Source: CAZSAT01 sp964604675 (GTDB taxonomy: Bacteria > Myxococcota_A > UBA796 > CAJQPC01). From it: DNA of 35,533 bases. Shown piece by piece: positions 9,445-16,882 of the stretch (the first letter of the stretch is position 1; the number at the start of each line of letters is the position of its first letter). Location of the stretch: positions 1-35,533 of the forward strand of contig CAZSAT010000076.1 of NCBI GenBank assembly GCA_964604675.1, given 5' to 3'. The notes below the pieces were generated by a model. That model had not been told where the DNA came from and did not search any database. It saw only the letters and a list, made by a program, of their open reading frames with translations. Made by a program: the position numbers and the translations under genes.

Positions 9445-10797
9445 ATGCGACCCACCCGACGCTCGATGCTCGCCGGCCTGTCCGCCGCGGCCGTGGTGCC
9501 TGCCTGCAAGAAGGACGGCGGCCACGACTCCTCTCTGTCCACCGACACCGGGCCCATCGGCACGCCCGAGCGCGACCCGGAGCCCGCGGACTGGGTGCCC
9601 GACGAAGCCGAGGGCGGAGACTTCCCGTGGGGCCTCCAGTCCGGCGACGCCAGCGCCGACGGGGTGGTGCTCTCCGTGCACACCGCCCTGACCGAGATCA
9701 CCTTCCTGGTGGTCCAGGCCGATGGCGACGGCTGGTCCGAGCTCGCCCGGGAGACCGTGGCGGTGAGCGAGGGCGTCGCCCAGCTGGAGCTCACCGGGCT
9801 CGGCCCCGACACCGCGCACCGGTGGACCGTGCTCGGAGCCGACGGGCGCAGCGCGGTCGGTCGGTTCCGGACCGCCCTCGGCGCAGACGGCTTCCGCGTG
9901 CTGACCTTCGCGGCCACCTCGTGCCTGAAGCTGAACCAGCCCTGGCAGAACATGAGCCAGGTGGCGGCGCTCGACCCCGACGCCTTCCTGTTGCTGGGCG
10001 ACCAGATCTACAGCGGCTCCTCCACGCTGGAGGGCTACCGCGAGGAGTACGCCACCTGCCTCGCGACCCAGGGCATGTTGGACGCCACCGCCCGCACCAG
10101 CGTGGTCGCCACGTGGGACGACCACGAGGTCGCCAACAACTGGGGCCTGGACGATCTGGCGGAGGGTCAGCTCGACGCGGCCCTCCAGGCGTTCCGCGAG
10201 ACCTTCCCCCAGCGCCTGGGTCCGAGCGGCGGCATCTGGCGCAAGCTGAGCTACGGCGCCGTGGCGGAGCTCTTCGTGCTCGACTGCCGCAGCGAGCGGG
10301 TGGCCGAGGAGGGCGTGTACCTCGGGCGGGAGCAGATGGACTGGCTCAAGGCGGGGCTGGCTGCGTCCACCGCCACCTTCAAGCTGGTGCTCAACTCCGT
10401 GCCGATCACCGACTACACCGACATGCTCGGCGACCTCGAGGCCGACGACCGCTGGCAGGGCTTCGCCGAGGCGCGGGGCGAGATCCTCGGCCACCTCGAC
10501 GAGCAGGGCGTGACCGGCGTGCTCTGGATCGCCGGCGACGTGCACTTCGCCCAGGTGGCGAAGGTGGCCGTTCCGGGCAGCGGGCTCGGCGAGTCCCAGT
10601 GGGAGGTCTGTGTGGGACCGGGTGGCAGCAACGTGGTGCCGGTCGAGGTCTTCGAGGACACCACCGGCCAGTACCCGCTCCTGCTGTCGGCGTGGAACTC
10701 CGCGCTCTTGCGGCTCGACCCGGGGCTGGGCGAGATCACGATCCAGCACATCGCCGACGACGGCGCGGTGCTGGCCGAGACCACGCTCACGATCTGA
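9445..10797 (+). CDS. PhoD-like phosphatase/phosphodiesterase lipoprotein
   Basis: A 450-residue protein from ATG 9445 with AGGA four bases upstream. The N-terminus has a twin-arginine motif (TRRSML, Arg5-Arg6), a short hydrophobic stretch and a lipobox-like VPAC (Cys21), so it is probably exported by Tat and lipidated. A fibronectin-like N-terminal region (about 55-145) follows. The metallophosphatase core contains LLLGDQIYSG, WDDHEVANNWG, NSVPITDY and WIAGDVHFAQ. These supply the Asp, His and Asn metal ligands of the PhoD family (PF09423), enzymes that use Ca/Fe to cleave phosphomono- or diesters such as teichoic acid or phospholipid head groups. The enzyme faces the periplasm. It is divergent from the lipid kinase, which hints at a phospholipid or phosphate theme. 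Confidence 0.9.
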   Translation: MRPTRRSMLAGLSAAAVVPACKKDGGHDSSLSTDTGPIGTPERDPEPADWVPDEAEGGDFPWGLQSGDASADGVVLSVHTALTEITFLVVQADGDGWSELARETVAVSEGVAQLELTGLGPDTAHRWTVLGADGRSAVGRFRTALGADGFRVLTFAATSCLKLNQPWQNMSQVAALDPDAFLLLGDQIYSGSSTLEGYREEYATCLATQGMLDATARTSVVATWDDHEVANNWGLDDLAEGQLDAALQAFRETFPQRLGPSGGIWRKLSYGAVAELFVLDCRSERVAEEGVYLGREQMDWLKAGLAASTATFKLVLNSVPITDYTDMLGDLEADDRWQGFAEARGEILGHLDEQGVTGVLWIAGDVHFAQVAKVAVPGSGLGESQWEVCVGPGGSNVVPVEVFEDTTGQYPLLLSAWNSALLRLDPGLGEITIQHIADDGAVLAETTLTI

Positions 10798-10800
10798 GGG

Positions 10801-11259
10801 TCACGGGGTGAAGGTCTCCTCCACGTCGTAGGTCTCGTCGTCGTCCGACGAGGTCTTGAGCGCGACCGACCCGTCGTCCTGGAAGGTGTACTTCTGGTCC
10901 CACTGGTCGTCCCGGTCGAGGTCCACCTTGGCGCGGTTCGCGGTGGCGTGGCCGTCGTCCTGGTAGACGTTCACCTTGAAGGCCCTGCCCTTGGACACAT
11001 CCTTGAGCTTGTCGGTCCCCAGGTCGCGGCCGCGGTACGACAGCACCACGCTCTGTGCCTGGTCGGCGACGGACACCGTGGGGGTTGCGGGGGCGGCCGG
11101 CGGGCTCGGGGTGGCGGCGGGGGTGCTCGGCACGCTCGGCGGGGCGACGACAGCGATCTCGGGCACGGTCGGCGCGGGGGGCTCGTGCCTGGCGACCAGG
11201 AGCATCGTGCCCACGGCCACGACGCCGCCCACGAGCACCAGAAAGTGTCTCAGCTTCAT
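10801..11259 (-). CDS. Membrane-anchored acidic hypothetical protein, last gene of the radical SAM operon
   Basis: A 152-residue protein from ATG 11259, overlapping the preceding stop by ATGA. An N-terminal membrane anchor or uncleaved signal (FLVLVGGVVAVGTMLLVA, about 6-23) is followed by a Pro/Ala/Thr linker (27-62). The C-terminal soluble domain has VVLSYRGRDLGTDKLKDVSKG and FKVNVYQDDGHATANRAKV, then the acidic DLDRDDQWDQKYTF and an Asp/Glu-rich end. The DxDxDDxW pattern is reminiscent of Ca-binding loops, but I do not recognise a named family; I believe similar domains occur in other myxobacteria. Being the final gene of the overlapping operon, it could be a substrate, a scaffold or an anchor for the pathway product. 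That role is inference only. Confidence 0.82.
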   Translation of the reverse strand: MKLRHFLVLVGGVVAVGTMLLVARHEPPAPTVPEIAVVAPPSVPSTPAATPSPPAAPATPTVSVADQAQSVVLSYRGRDLGTDKLKDVSKGRAFKVNVYQDDGHATANRAKVDLDRDDQWDQKYTFQDDGSVALKTSSDDDETYDVEETFTP

Positions 11260-12110
11260 GCGTCCGGCGAGGGGCACAAGACCTCCTGGGGCGTGAGCGG
11301 CACCATACCCCTCTGCTGGGGCACGGTGCAGTTGCAGTAGGTGTAGCGGCAAGGTGCCGCGTCGAGGGCCAGCCGGAAGCTGCCGTCCAGCAGGTTGCCC
11401 AGGCGCTCTTCGCGGTAGCGGCGCGCCGGGTAGCAGCGGTAGGCCTCGCCGCGGTGGTCCACGATGAAGTAGCGGCTGCCCGCCCAGCACGGGAGCCCCT
11501 GGAAGCTCGGGGCGACGAAGCCCGTGCCGTTGTGGCCGCCGAGCCCCTTCAGCGCCTCCAGCTCCGGCGCGGTGTAGGCGATGACGTCGCGGTCCTGCTT
11601 CTCGGGCTGCACCTTGAAGGCGAGCGGGGCGAAGCGTTCGCCGAGCGCGGACAGCCACGGGAGGTTCTGCCGGGTGCCGACGCACGTGACACAGAAGGAG
11701 CCCGCGTGCAGGCTCGCGAACCAGCGCGCCTTGTCCAGGAAGGCCTCGACCTCCACGTGCTCCAGGTGCAGCGAAGCGGAGACCACGCCGGGGCGGTGGG
11801 CGGTGGCGTTGGCGAAAGCCGCGAGGGTGGGGCGGTCGGCGGAGAAGTTGGTGACCACGCTGACCCGCAGGCCGGTGTTGGCCAGGCGGGTGACCGCGCC
11901 CAGGAAGTCCGGGTGGCGGAAGGGCTCCCCGCCCGAGAGCTTGATCTCCCAGTCGCCGGGCAGCGCCGCGAAGGCGTCGAGGAAGGCGGGCAGGTCCTTC
12001 GCCCACTGCTTGCGGTCGTCCAGGAAGCGCTGGGTGCAGTAGCTGCAGCGGTAGTTGCAGACCGTGTTCATGTTCCACGACACGACCCCTTCGAGCGGGT
12101 ACGGCGTCAC
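11256..12110 (-). CDS. Radical SAM protein with SPASM-like C-terminus (third of three)
   Basis: A 284-residue protein from GTG 12110, overlapping the previous stop (GTGA). The cluster motif is CNYRCSYC (Cys18, Cys22, Cys25), binding the SAM [4Fe-4S]. WEIKLSGGEPF is the GGE motif for SAM. The C-terminal part holds Cys residues in PCWAG, RCYPA, PCRYTYCNC and VPQQRGM, a layout like a SPASM/twitch domain with one or more extra clusters. It shares colinear motifs with the radical SAM protein encoded just upstream (11256 side versus 12107 side): WEIK.SGGE, SASLHLE, GN.LDG and the terminal C.C.VP..RGM. The two are therefore paralogues, probably from tandem duplication. Radical SAM/SPASM enzymes commonly modify peptides or sugars; the substrate is unknown. 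Confidence 0.9.
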   Translation of the reverse strand: MTPYPLEGVVSWNMNTVCNYRCSYCTQRFLDDRKQWAKDLPAFLDAFAALPGDWEIKLSGGEPFRHPDFLGAVTRLANTGLRVSVVTNFSADRPTLAAFANATAHRPGVVSASLHLEHVEVEAFLDKARWFASLHAGSFCVTCVGTRQNLPWLSALGERFAPLAFKVQPEKQDRDVIAYTAPELEALKGLGGHNGTGFVAPSFQGLPCWAGSRYFIVDHRGEAYRCYPARRYREERLGNLLDGSFRLALDAAPCRYTYCNCTVPQQRGMVPLTPQEVLCPSPDA

Positions 12111-12937
12111 GGTGGCGCCACCATGCCGCGGTTGACGGGGACCGTGCAGGGACAGATCGTGTAGGGACACGCCCGCGGTTCTCGCCAGGTGGCGGCGGTG
12201 CCGTCGAGGATGTTGCCGAGCTGCCCCTCGTCGTGGCGCTTGGCGGTGCGGCAGGACCAGGCTCGACCGTCCTTGTCGACCGTGAAGTAGTCCACGCCCG
12301 CGTAGCAGGTTCGACCCAGGAAGCTCGGCGCATGGTTCGCCGGCCGATCCCCCACCAGGGTGTCGATCGAGGCGTCGTCGTAGGTCGCCACCCCGCCGTT
12401 GCGCTTGTAGCGCTGGGCGAACCAGCGCAGGCCGGCCGCCTCGATCGTGTCGCGGCAGGCCTCGGCCTCGGCCAGGCGCCCCGGGAACACCACCTGGTTC
12501 ACCACGAAGTCGACCTCCACGTCCAGCTGCGACACCAACCAGGCGGCCTTCTCGACGAAGGCTTCGATCGACACGAACTCCAGGTGCAGCGAGGCGGAGA
12601 ACACCCGCAGGCGGCCGCGGGTGAGGTGCACGAAGCGCATCAGATCGCGCCGGCTCGCGGAGAGGTTGGTGAGCACGGAGATCGTGTGAGGTGTGCGCGC
12701 CATCAGCCCGGGCACCACCTGGTCCAGGAAGAGCTCGTGGGCGAAGGCCTCGCCGCCCGAGCACTTGATCTCCCAGGTGCCGTGGAGGCCCGCGAAGAAC
12801 GCCAGTGCGCGCTCGAGCTGCGCCGCGGTCGGCTGGCCGCGACGGTAGCGCGGCGACTGGATGCAGTAGCTGCAGTCGTAGTTGCAGGCGCCGGCGACCT
12901 GCCACTCGACCGTGGGACGTCGGGCGGCACGGGTCAC
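12107..12937 (-). CDS. Radical SAM protein with SPASM-like C-terminus (second of three)
   Basis: A 276-residue protein from GTG 12937, overlapping the previous stop. CNYDCSYC places the cluster cysteines at 18, 22 and 25, exactly as in its paralogue downstream. WEIKCSGGEAF is the GGE motif. The C-terminal cysteine set is TCYAG, SCRTA, ACPYTICPC and TVPVNRGMV. The internal stretch SVLTNLSASRRDL and SASLHLEFVSIEAF matches the paralogue position by position, although identity over the whole length is only moderate. No signal peptide. The pairing of two diverged copies suggests two similar reactions on one substrate, or a heterodimer. Both ends are coupled by GTGA overlaps. Confidence 0.9.
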   Translation of the reverse strand: MTRAARRPTVEWQVAGACNYDCSYCIQSPRYRRGQPTAAQLERALAFFAGLHGTWEIKCSGGEAFAHELFLDQVVPGLMARTPHTISVLTNLSASRRDLMRFVHLTRGRLRVFSASLHLEFVSIEAFVEKAAWLVSQLDVEVDFVVNQVVFPGRLAEAEACRDTIEAAGLRWFAQRYKRNGGVATYDDASIDTLVGDRPANHAPSFLGRTCYAGVDYFTVDKDGRAWSCRTAKRHDEGQLGNILDGTAATWREPRACPYTICPCTVPVNRGMVAPP

Positions 12938-13965
12938 CGCGCCACCCGCTCGGACCACTTGCGGTTCTGCTCGAACTTGCCGCACACCTCGCAGCCGCCG
13001 AAGAAGCGGCCTTGCGCCACGCTGTCGCGGAGCGCCTGCCAGCGCTCCCCCCACCAGAGCGCCGAGAAGCTGGCGTCGCGGAGGCTGCCCACGCGCACCT
13101 TGGTGTTGCAGCAGAACAACACGTCGCCGTCGACCGTGATGCGTGTGTAGACGTAGCCCATGAAGCAGCCGACCTGCGCGATCGGCACCGTGGCCCGCTC
13201 GTTCGCGAGCGCGGCCGCCACCTGCTCGGCGAAGAGGTCCAGGTTGGTGTGCACCCCGAGCTGGGCGGCGAGCGCTCGGGCCTCGGGCACGCCTTCGTCG
13301 GCCATCCAGCGGACCTGCTCCGGGGTGACGCTGCAGGCCTCGGTGCCGTCGTAGAGGCTGGCGAGCTTGTAGTTCACCCGCTGGGCGCCGAACAAGCGAC
13401 CGAAGCGCACCATCTCCACGAGCTCGGGCGCGGTGTCGCGGTCGATGACCTGCACGTGACGCATCTGCACGCCCGCACGTCCGAGCCGCCGCATGTAGCG
13501 GCAGAGCCGCGTGAACTCGCGCTCGTCCCACCCCGGGTGGAAGGCGGCGTAGCTCTCGGGAGACACGCCCTGCACGCTCACCAGGAGGTGGTCGACGCCG
13601 CTGTCCTCGAGGCGGTCGATGTCGGCGGCGACCAGGTTGGTGAGCACGGTGAGGCGCCAGCCGCGCGCCTTCACGAGCGCGATCATCGCGTACACGTCGG
13701 GGTGGGTGAGGGGGTCGCCCATGCCGCTGAGCACCAGGGAGCCGACCGACTCCATGGCGGCCAGCTCGTCCACGAGGGCTGCGAAGCGTTCGAGCGTCAT
13801 GCGCCGGCGCTTCCAGTCGGCGGACCGCGGGGTGGTCAGCAGCGGACTGTGGTCCCAGCAGGTGACGCACGCGGCGTTGCAGCCGTTGGTGATGTCGACG
13901 TGCACGTCGATCGGACCGACCGTGGGGCGGCCGGCGGCGATGCCCGCGAGCACCTGCTGCCTCAC
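12934..13965 (-). CDS. Radical SAM/SPASM protein (first of three)
   Basis: A 343-residue protein from GTG 13965, overlapping the glycosyltransferase stop. The motif CNAACVTC gives Cys29, Cys33 and Cys36. SGMGDPLTHPDVY is the GGE-like motif in the form seen in AlbA/PqqE/SPASM oxidoreductases. The C-terminal SPASM region has GCFMGYVYTRITVDGDVLFCC and a final GGCEVCG. This gene is more distant from the other two radical SAM genes and is closest in pattern to 'radical SAM/SPASM' proteins of polysaccharide and RiPP loci. The long helical section before the SPASM domain (about 200-270) is unassigned. The reaction is unknown. It lies directly after the glycosyltransferase. Confidence 0.92.
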   Translation of the reverse strand: MRQQVLAGIAAGRPTVGPIDVHVDITNGCNAACVTCWDHSPLLTTPRSADWKRRRMTLERFAALVDELAAMESVGSLVLSGMGDPLTHPDVYAMIALVKARGWRLTVLTNLVAADIDRLEDSGVDHLLVSVQGVSPESYAAFHPGWDEREFTRLCRYMRRLGRAGVQMRHVQVIDRDTAPELVEMVRFGRLFGAQRVNYKLASLYDGTEACSVTPEQVRWMADEGVPEARALAAQLGVHTNLDLFAEQVAAALANERATVPIAQVGCFMGYVYTRITVDGDVLFCCNTKVRVGSLRDASFSALWWGERWQALRDSVAQGRFFGGCEVCGKFEQNRKWSERVAR

Positions 13966-15548
13966 GCACGCCCCAGGTGCAGCAGCACCTCGCTGACCGG
14001 GCGGCGGCCCGCGCCCTCGAGGCGGGTGAAGTCGCGCACCGCGTCGAAGAGATCCTCCTCCTCGTGCAGCCAGGCGACCAGGCCCTCGGCGAAGCGCACG
14101 ATCCCGAGCCGCCGCTGAGACGGCACCGCACGCAACAGCGACAGCGCCCCCATCCAGTCGTCGAAGCGCGCCCAGCAGGGCCACAGCAGCTCGACCGCAG
14201 CGACCAGCTCGCCGGGCCGGGCCGCGGGGAACTTCCGGGCGAGCCCGCGGACCAGCAGGGCGGCGGTCTCGCGATCAAGGCCGGCCGCGGCGCTGGCGTC
14301 GAAAAAACGTGTCACCAGGGCGCCCGCGTCGGCGACCGCCGGTTCGCTCGGCACGTCCACGCCCCGGTCGGCGAGATCGGCCAACAGAGCCCTCCGTCGG
14401 GCCTGGTCGGTGGCCGTGCCGCCGGCCAGCAGGCGCACGAGCCCGAGGGTGTCTCGCTCGTGCCCTGGGCTGAGCAGGCGGCTCAGGGCCGGGGTGAGCG
14501 CCGACTGTGCGAGGTCGAGGTCGTCCTGCGGCACCAGCCCTTGCAGAGCGGCCAGGGCGGCCCGCTTCGCACCGCCACCGGGCACCAGCCCGCGGGCCGC
14601 CTCGGGCGAGCCCGGCGCCTCGAGCAGAGCCACCACCTCGTCGACGCTTCCGGCGACCCGCCCGGCGCCCGCCGCCACCGCCCGCGCGGCCCGCTCGTCC
14701 TGGTCGTCGGCGATGCGTGGCTGGGGCAGGAACACCGTGGGCACGCCGGCGTGCATCAGCTCGTGGAAGGTGTTGTAGCCCCCCGCGCTGACCGCGGCGT
14801 CCAGCCCCGCGAACAGCTCGACCGGTGCGTAGCGGCTGAGCCAGGTGATGCCGTCGCCGCGCAGCTCGGGCCCGAGGTAGAGCGGGCCCGCGCCCACCAC
14901 CACGTGCCAGCCCGCCGCACGGAGCCGCTCGACCAGGGCCGGGAGCGTGGTGCCCGCGACCGGGTCGCCGCCTCCGCCCAGAGTGACGTAGACGGTGCGC
15001 CCCCGCGCGCCCAGGGTGCGGCGAGCGGTGTCGCGGTCCAACAGCTCCTCCCGCTCCCGGAACAGGATGGGGCCCACCCCCGTCGCGTCCGGCGTGACGA
15101 CGTGGTGGTAGAGCGGCAGCATGGCCGCGTAGGCCGGGTCGTCGGCGAACTCGGGCCGCACCCGGCGGGCCACGAGCACCCGTCGACGGGCACACTCGAG
15201 CGAGGCCACCAGCTCGCCGAAGCTGCCGGCCGGGAAGGTGTCGACCAGCAACAGGTCGGGCGAGAGCCCCGCGAGGGTCTGCAGCACCCAGCTCCGCGCC
15301 ACGCCGAGGTAGCGGTGGGGGTCGGTCCCGGCGTCGCGCATCATCGCCTTGCTGGGGATCTTCAGCGAGCAGAAGCCCTCGCGCCGGGCCAGCGTGTCGG
15401 CCTCGCTCGAGGTGAGCACCCAGCACTCGACGGTGAGGTCGAGCAGGGCGCCGATCCGTCGGACCTGCCGGAGGATGGCCAGCTGGCGGACGAGGTGCCC
15501 CAGCCCGCGGCCGTTGATCGCGTAGCTCACCACGCGGAGGCGGCTCAC
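13962..15548 (-). CDS. MurG/UGT-like glycosyltransferase with C-terminal helical extension
   Basis: A 528-residue protein from GTG 15548, overlapping the stop of the helical protein gene. The N-terminus VVSYAINGRGLGHLVRQLAILRQV is the GT-B acceptor-side pattern (G.GLGH..R...L) seen in MurG and related glycosyltransferases. The C-terminal GT half has VYVTLGGGGDP, VVVGAGPLYLG, VSAGGYNTFHELMHAGVPTVFLPQPRIADDQ, matching the nucleotide-sugar site of family 28 (PF04101). About 190 residues beyond the GT fold (about 340-528) are Leu/Ala-rich and helical, possibly a partner-binding or second catalytic part. There is no transmembrane segment. It is the second gene of the six-gene overlapping operon and makes a sugar-modified product likely. 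Confidence 0.85.
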   Translation of the reverse strand: MSRLRVVSYAINGRGLGHLVRQLAILRQVRRIGALLDLTVECWVLTSSEADTLARREGFCSLKIPSKAMMRDAGTDPHRYLGVARSWVLQTLAGLSPDLLLVDTFPAGSFGELVASLECARRRVLVARRVRPEFADDPAYAAMLPLYHHVVTPDATGVGPILFREREELLDRDTARRTLGARGRTVYVTLGGGGDPVAGTTLPALVERLRAAGWHVVVGAGPLYLGPELRGDGITWLSRYAPVELFAGLDAAVSAGGYNTFHELMHAGVPTVFLPQPRIADDQDERAARAVAAGAGRVAGSVDEVVALLEAPGSPEAARGLVPGGGAKRAALAALQGLVPQDDLDLAQSALTPALSRLLSPGHERDTLGLVRLLAGGTATDQARRRALLADLADRGVDVPSEPAVADAGALVTRFFDASAAAGLDRETAALLVRGLARKFPAARPGELVAAVELLWPCWARFDDWMGALSLLRAVPSQRRLGIVRFAEGLVAWLHEEEDLFDAVRDFTRLEGAGRRPVSEVLLHLGRA

Positions 15549-16861
15549 GAGAGGTAGCCCTCGTCGTCGTGGCGCGTGATGGTCTGGGCCGCCTCCACCA
15601 GGGTCTCCATGGCGTCCGCGGTGTCGTCCCAGCGGGTGTCCGGCGCGGGCCGGAGGCGGGGGTGGCGGTCGTACCAGCGGCGCAGCTTGGGCGTGAGGCT
15701 GCTCGGCGACTTGCCGGTCATCTCCAGCCACCAGAGCTCGGGCGGGTTGTCGAGGGAGAACCGTGCGTAGTCGTCGTAGCGTGCGATGCGGTCGACCAGG
15801 CGCTGCACCTTGTCGACCCGGTCCCGGTACTTGGGCAGCTTCTCCTGGAAGCCGCGGTCCAGCACGTCCTGCGGCAGGGATCGGCCCACGTACTTCTGAC
15901 GGGCGAACTTGGTGGACTTGCGGGCGAACTTGTCGATGCGCTTGCGGAGGGCGCTCACGAACTCGCCGATGCCGCTGTAGAGCAGCTCCTCGAGGAACTC
16001 CACCTTGGCCCGCAGCCCCGCCGCACGGCGCAGCGCCATGGTGAGCGGGCGTTCGTCGGGGGCGTCGGCGTGCAGCCACTGCTCCAACAGGGAGAGGTCG
16101 GCCTGTTCCAGGTAGGTGGCGAGGAAGGTGCGGCACTGGGCGAGGTAGAGCTCGGGCAGCCTGGGCAACCGGGTGAGGGCGCGGTCGTGTTCGCGCACGA
16201 GGTCGCGGACCTGGTCCACCTCCGCCTGGGCGGCCCGTACCTGGGCGGTCCAGGCGTCGCGCTTGGCCGCCACCTCGCGCCAGGCGGGCAGCACGTCGTC
16301 GCCGAAGTCGGCGAGTCCCAGCGCCTCGGTGATGCGGTCGCCTGCAGCCCACAGGCGCCAGTAGCGGGGCTCCAGCCAGCTCACGTCGTAGCCGGGGGTG
16401 TCGTAGCGGAGCTCCACGAGCTGCAGGAACTCGGGGTGGACCTCGAAGCGCGCGCACTCGTCGACCCAGGGCTGGAGCATGTCCTCGCACTCGGCGAGCT
16501 TCTGGGTGAGGGAGCCGCCCGCTCCGATCAGGGGTTCGCGCTGCTCGTACAGAGCGTCGGCTTCGATCGCGGCCACGCGCTTGCTCAGCACCGCGCTCTC
16601 GTGGGCCAGGGCCTGGAGGGGGTTGCGGCGGCTGAAGCCCCGGAAGCCCGTGAGCTGCTCCGCGCGCTCGATGGTGGGCTGCCCCAGCTCGGGGAAGTAG
16701 GCCTCGGCGAGCCCCGCCCGGGCCTCCTTCTCGGCGGCTCGCAGCTCGCCCAGCTGGTGCTTGATGGCGTCTTCGAGCTGCTCGTAGTGGTGCAGCAGCA
16801 GCAGCCCGTCCCGTTGGTTCTTCTCGTAGTGTCGGACCGCCTCGATGGCCTTGACGCTCAT
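15545..16861 (-). CDS. Large helical protein of unknown function, first gene of the overlapping operon
   Basis: A 438-residue protein; ATG 16861 is preceded by GGAGG four bases upstream. I recognise no domain. It is highly charged and mostly helical, with heptad-like stretches at the N-terminus (about 10-60) and in the middle (about 200-260), and a basic patch with many Lys/Arg near 300-340 (FARKSTKFARQKYVGRS). A C-terminal half contains WWLEMTGK and RRWYDRHPRL. There is no signal peptide or membrane segment. By position it leads the glycosyltransferase/radical SAM block and might act as a scaffold or a carrier-recognition protein. It is not a glycosyltransferase or radical SAM protein itself. 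Confidence 0.85.
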   Translation of the reverse strand: MSVKAIEAVRHYEKNQRDGLLLLHHYEQLEDAIKHQLGELRAAEKEARAGLAEAYFPELGQPTIERAEQLTGFRGFSRRNPLQALAHESAVLSKRVAAIEADALYEQREPLIGAGGSLTQKLAECEDMLQPWVDECARFEVHPEFLQLVELRYDTPGYDVSWLEPRYWRLWAAGDRITEALGLADFGDDVLPAWREVAAKRDAWTAQVRAAQAEVDQVRDLVREHDRALTRLPRLPELYLAQCRTFLATYLEQADLSLLEQWLHADAPDERPLTMALRRAAGLRAKVEFLEELLYSGIGEFVSALRKRIDKFARKSTKFARQKYVGRSLPQDVLDRGFQEKLPKYRDRVDKVQRLVDRIARYDDYARFSLDNPPELWWLEMTGKSPSSLTPKLRRWYDRHPRLRPAPDTRWDDTADAMETLVEAAQTITRHDDEGYLS

Positions 16862-16882
16862 GCCGCCTCCGGGGGTCGAACG

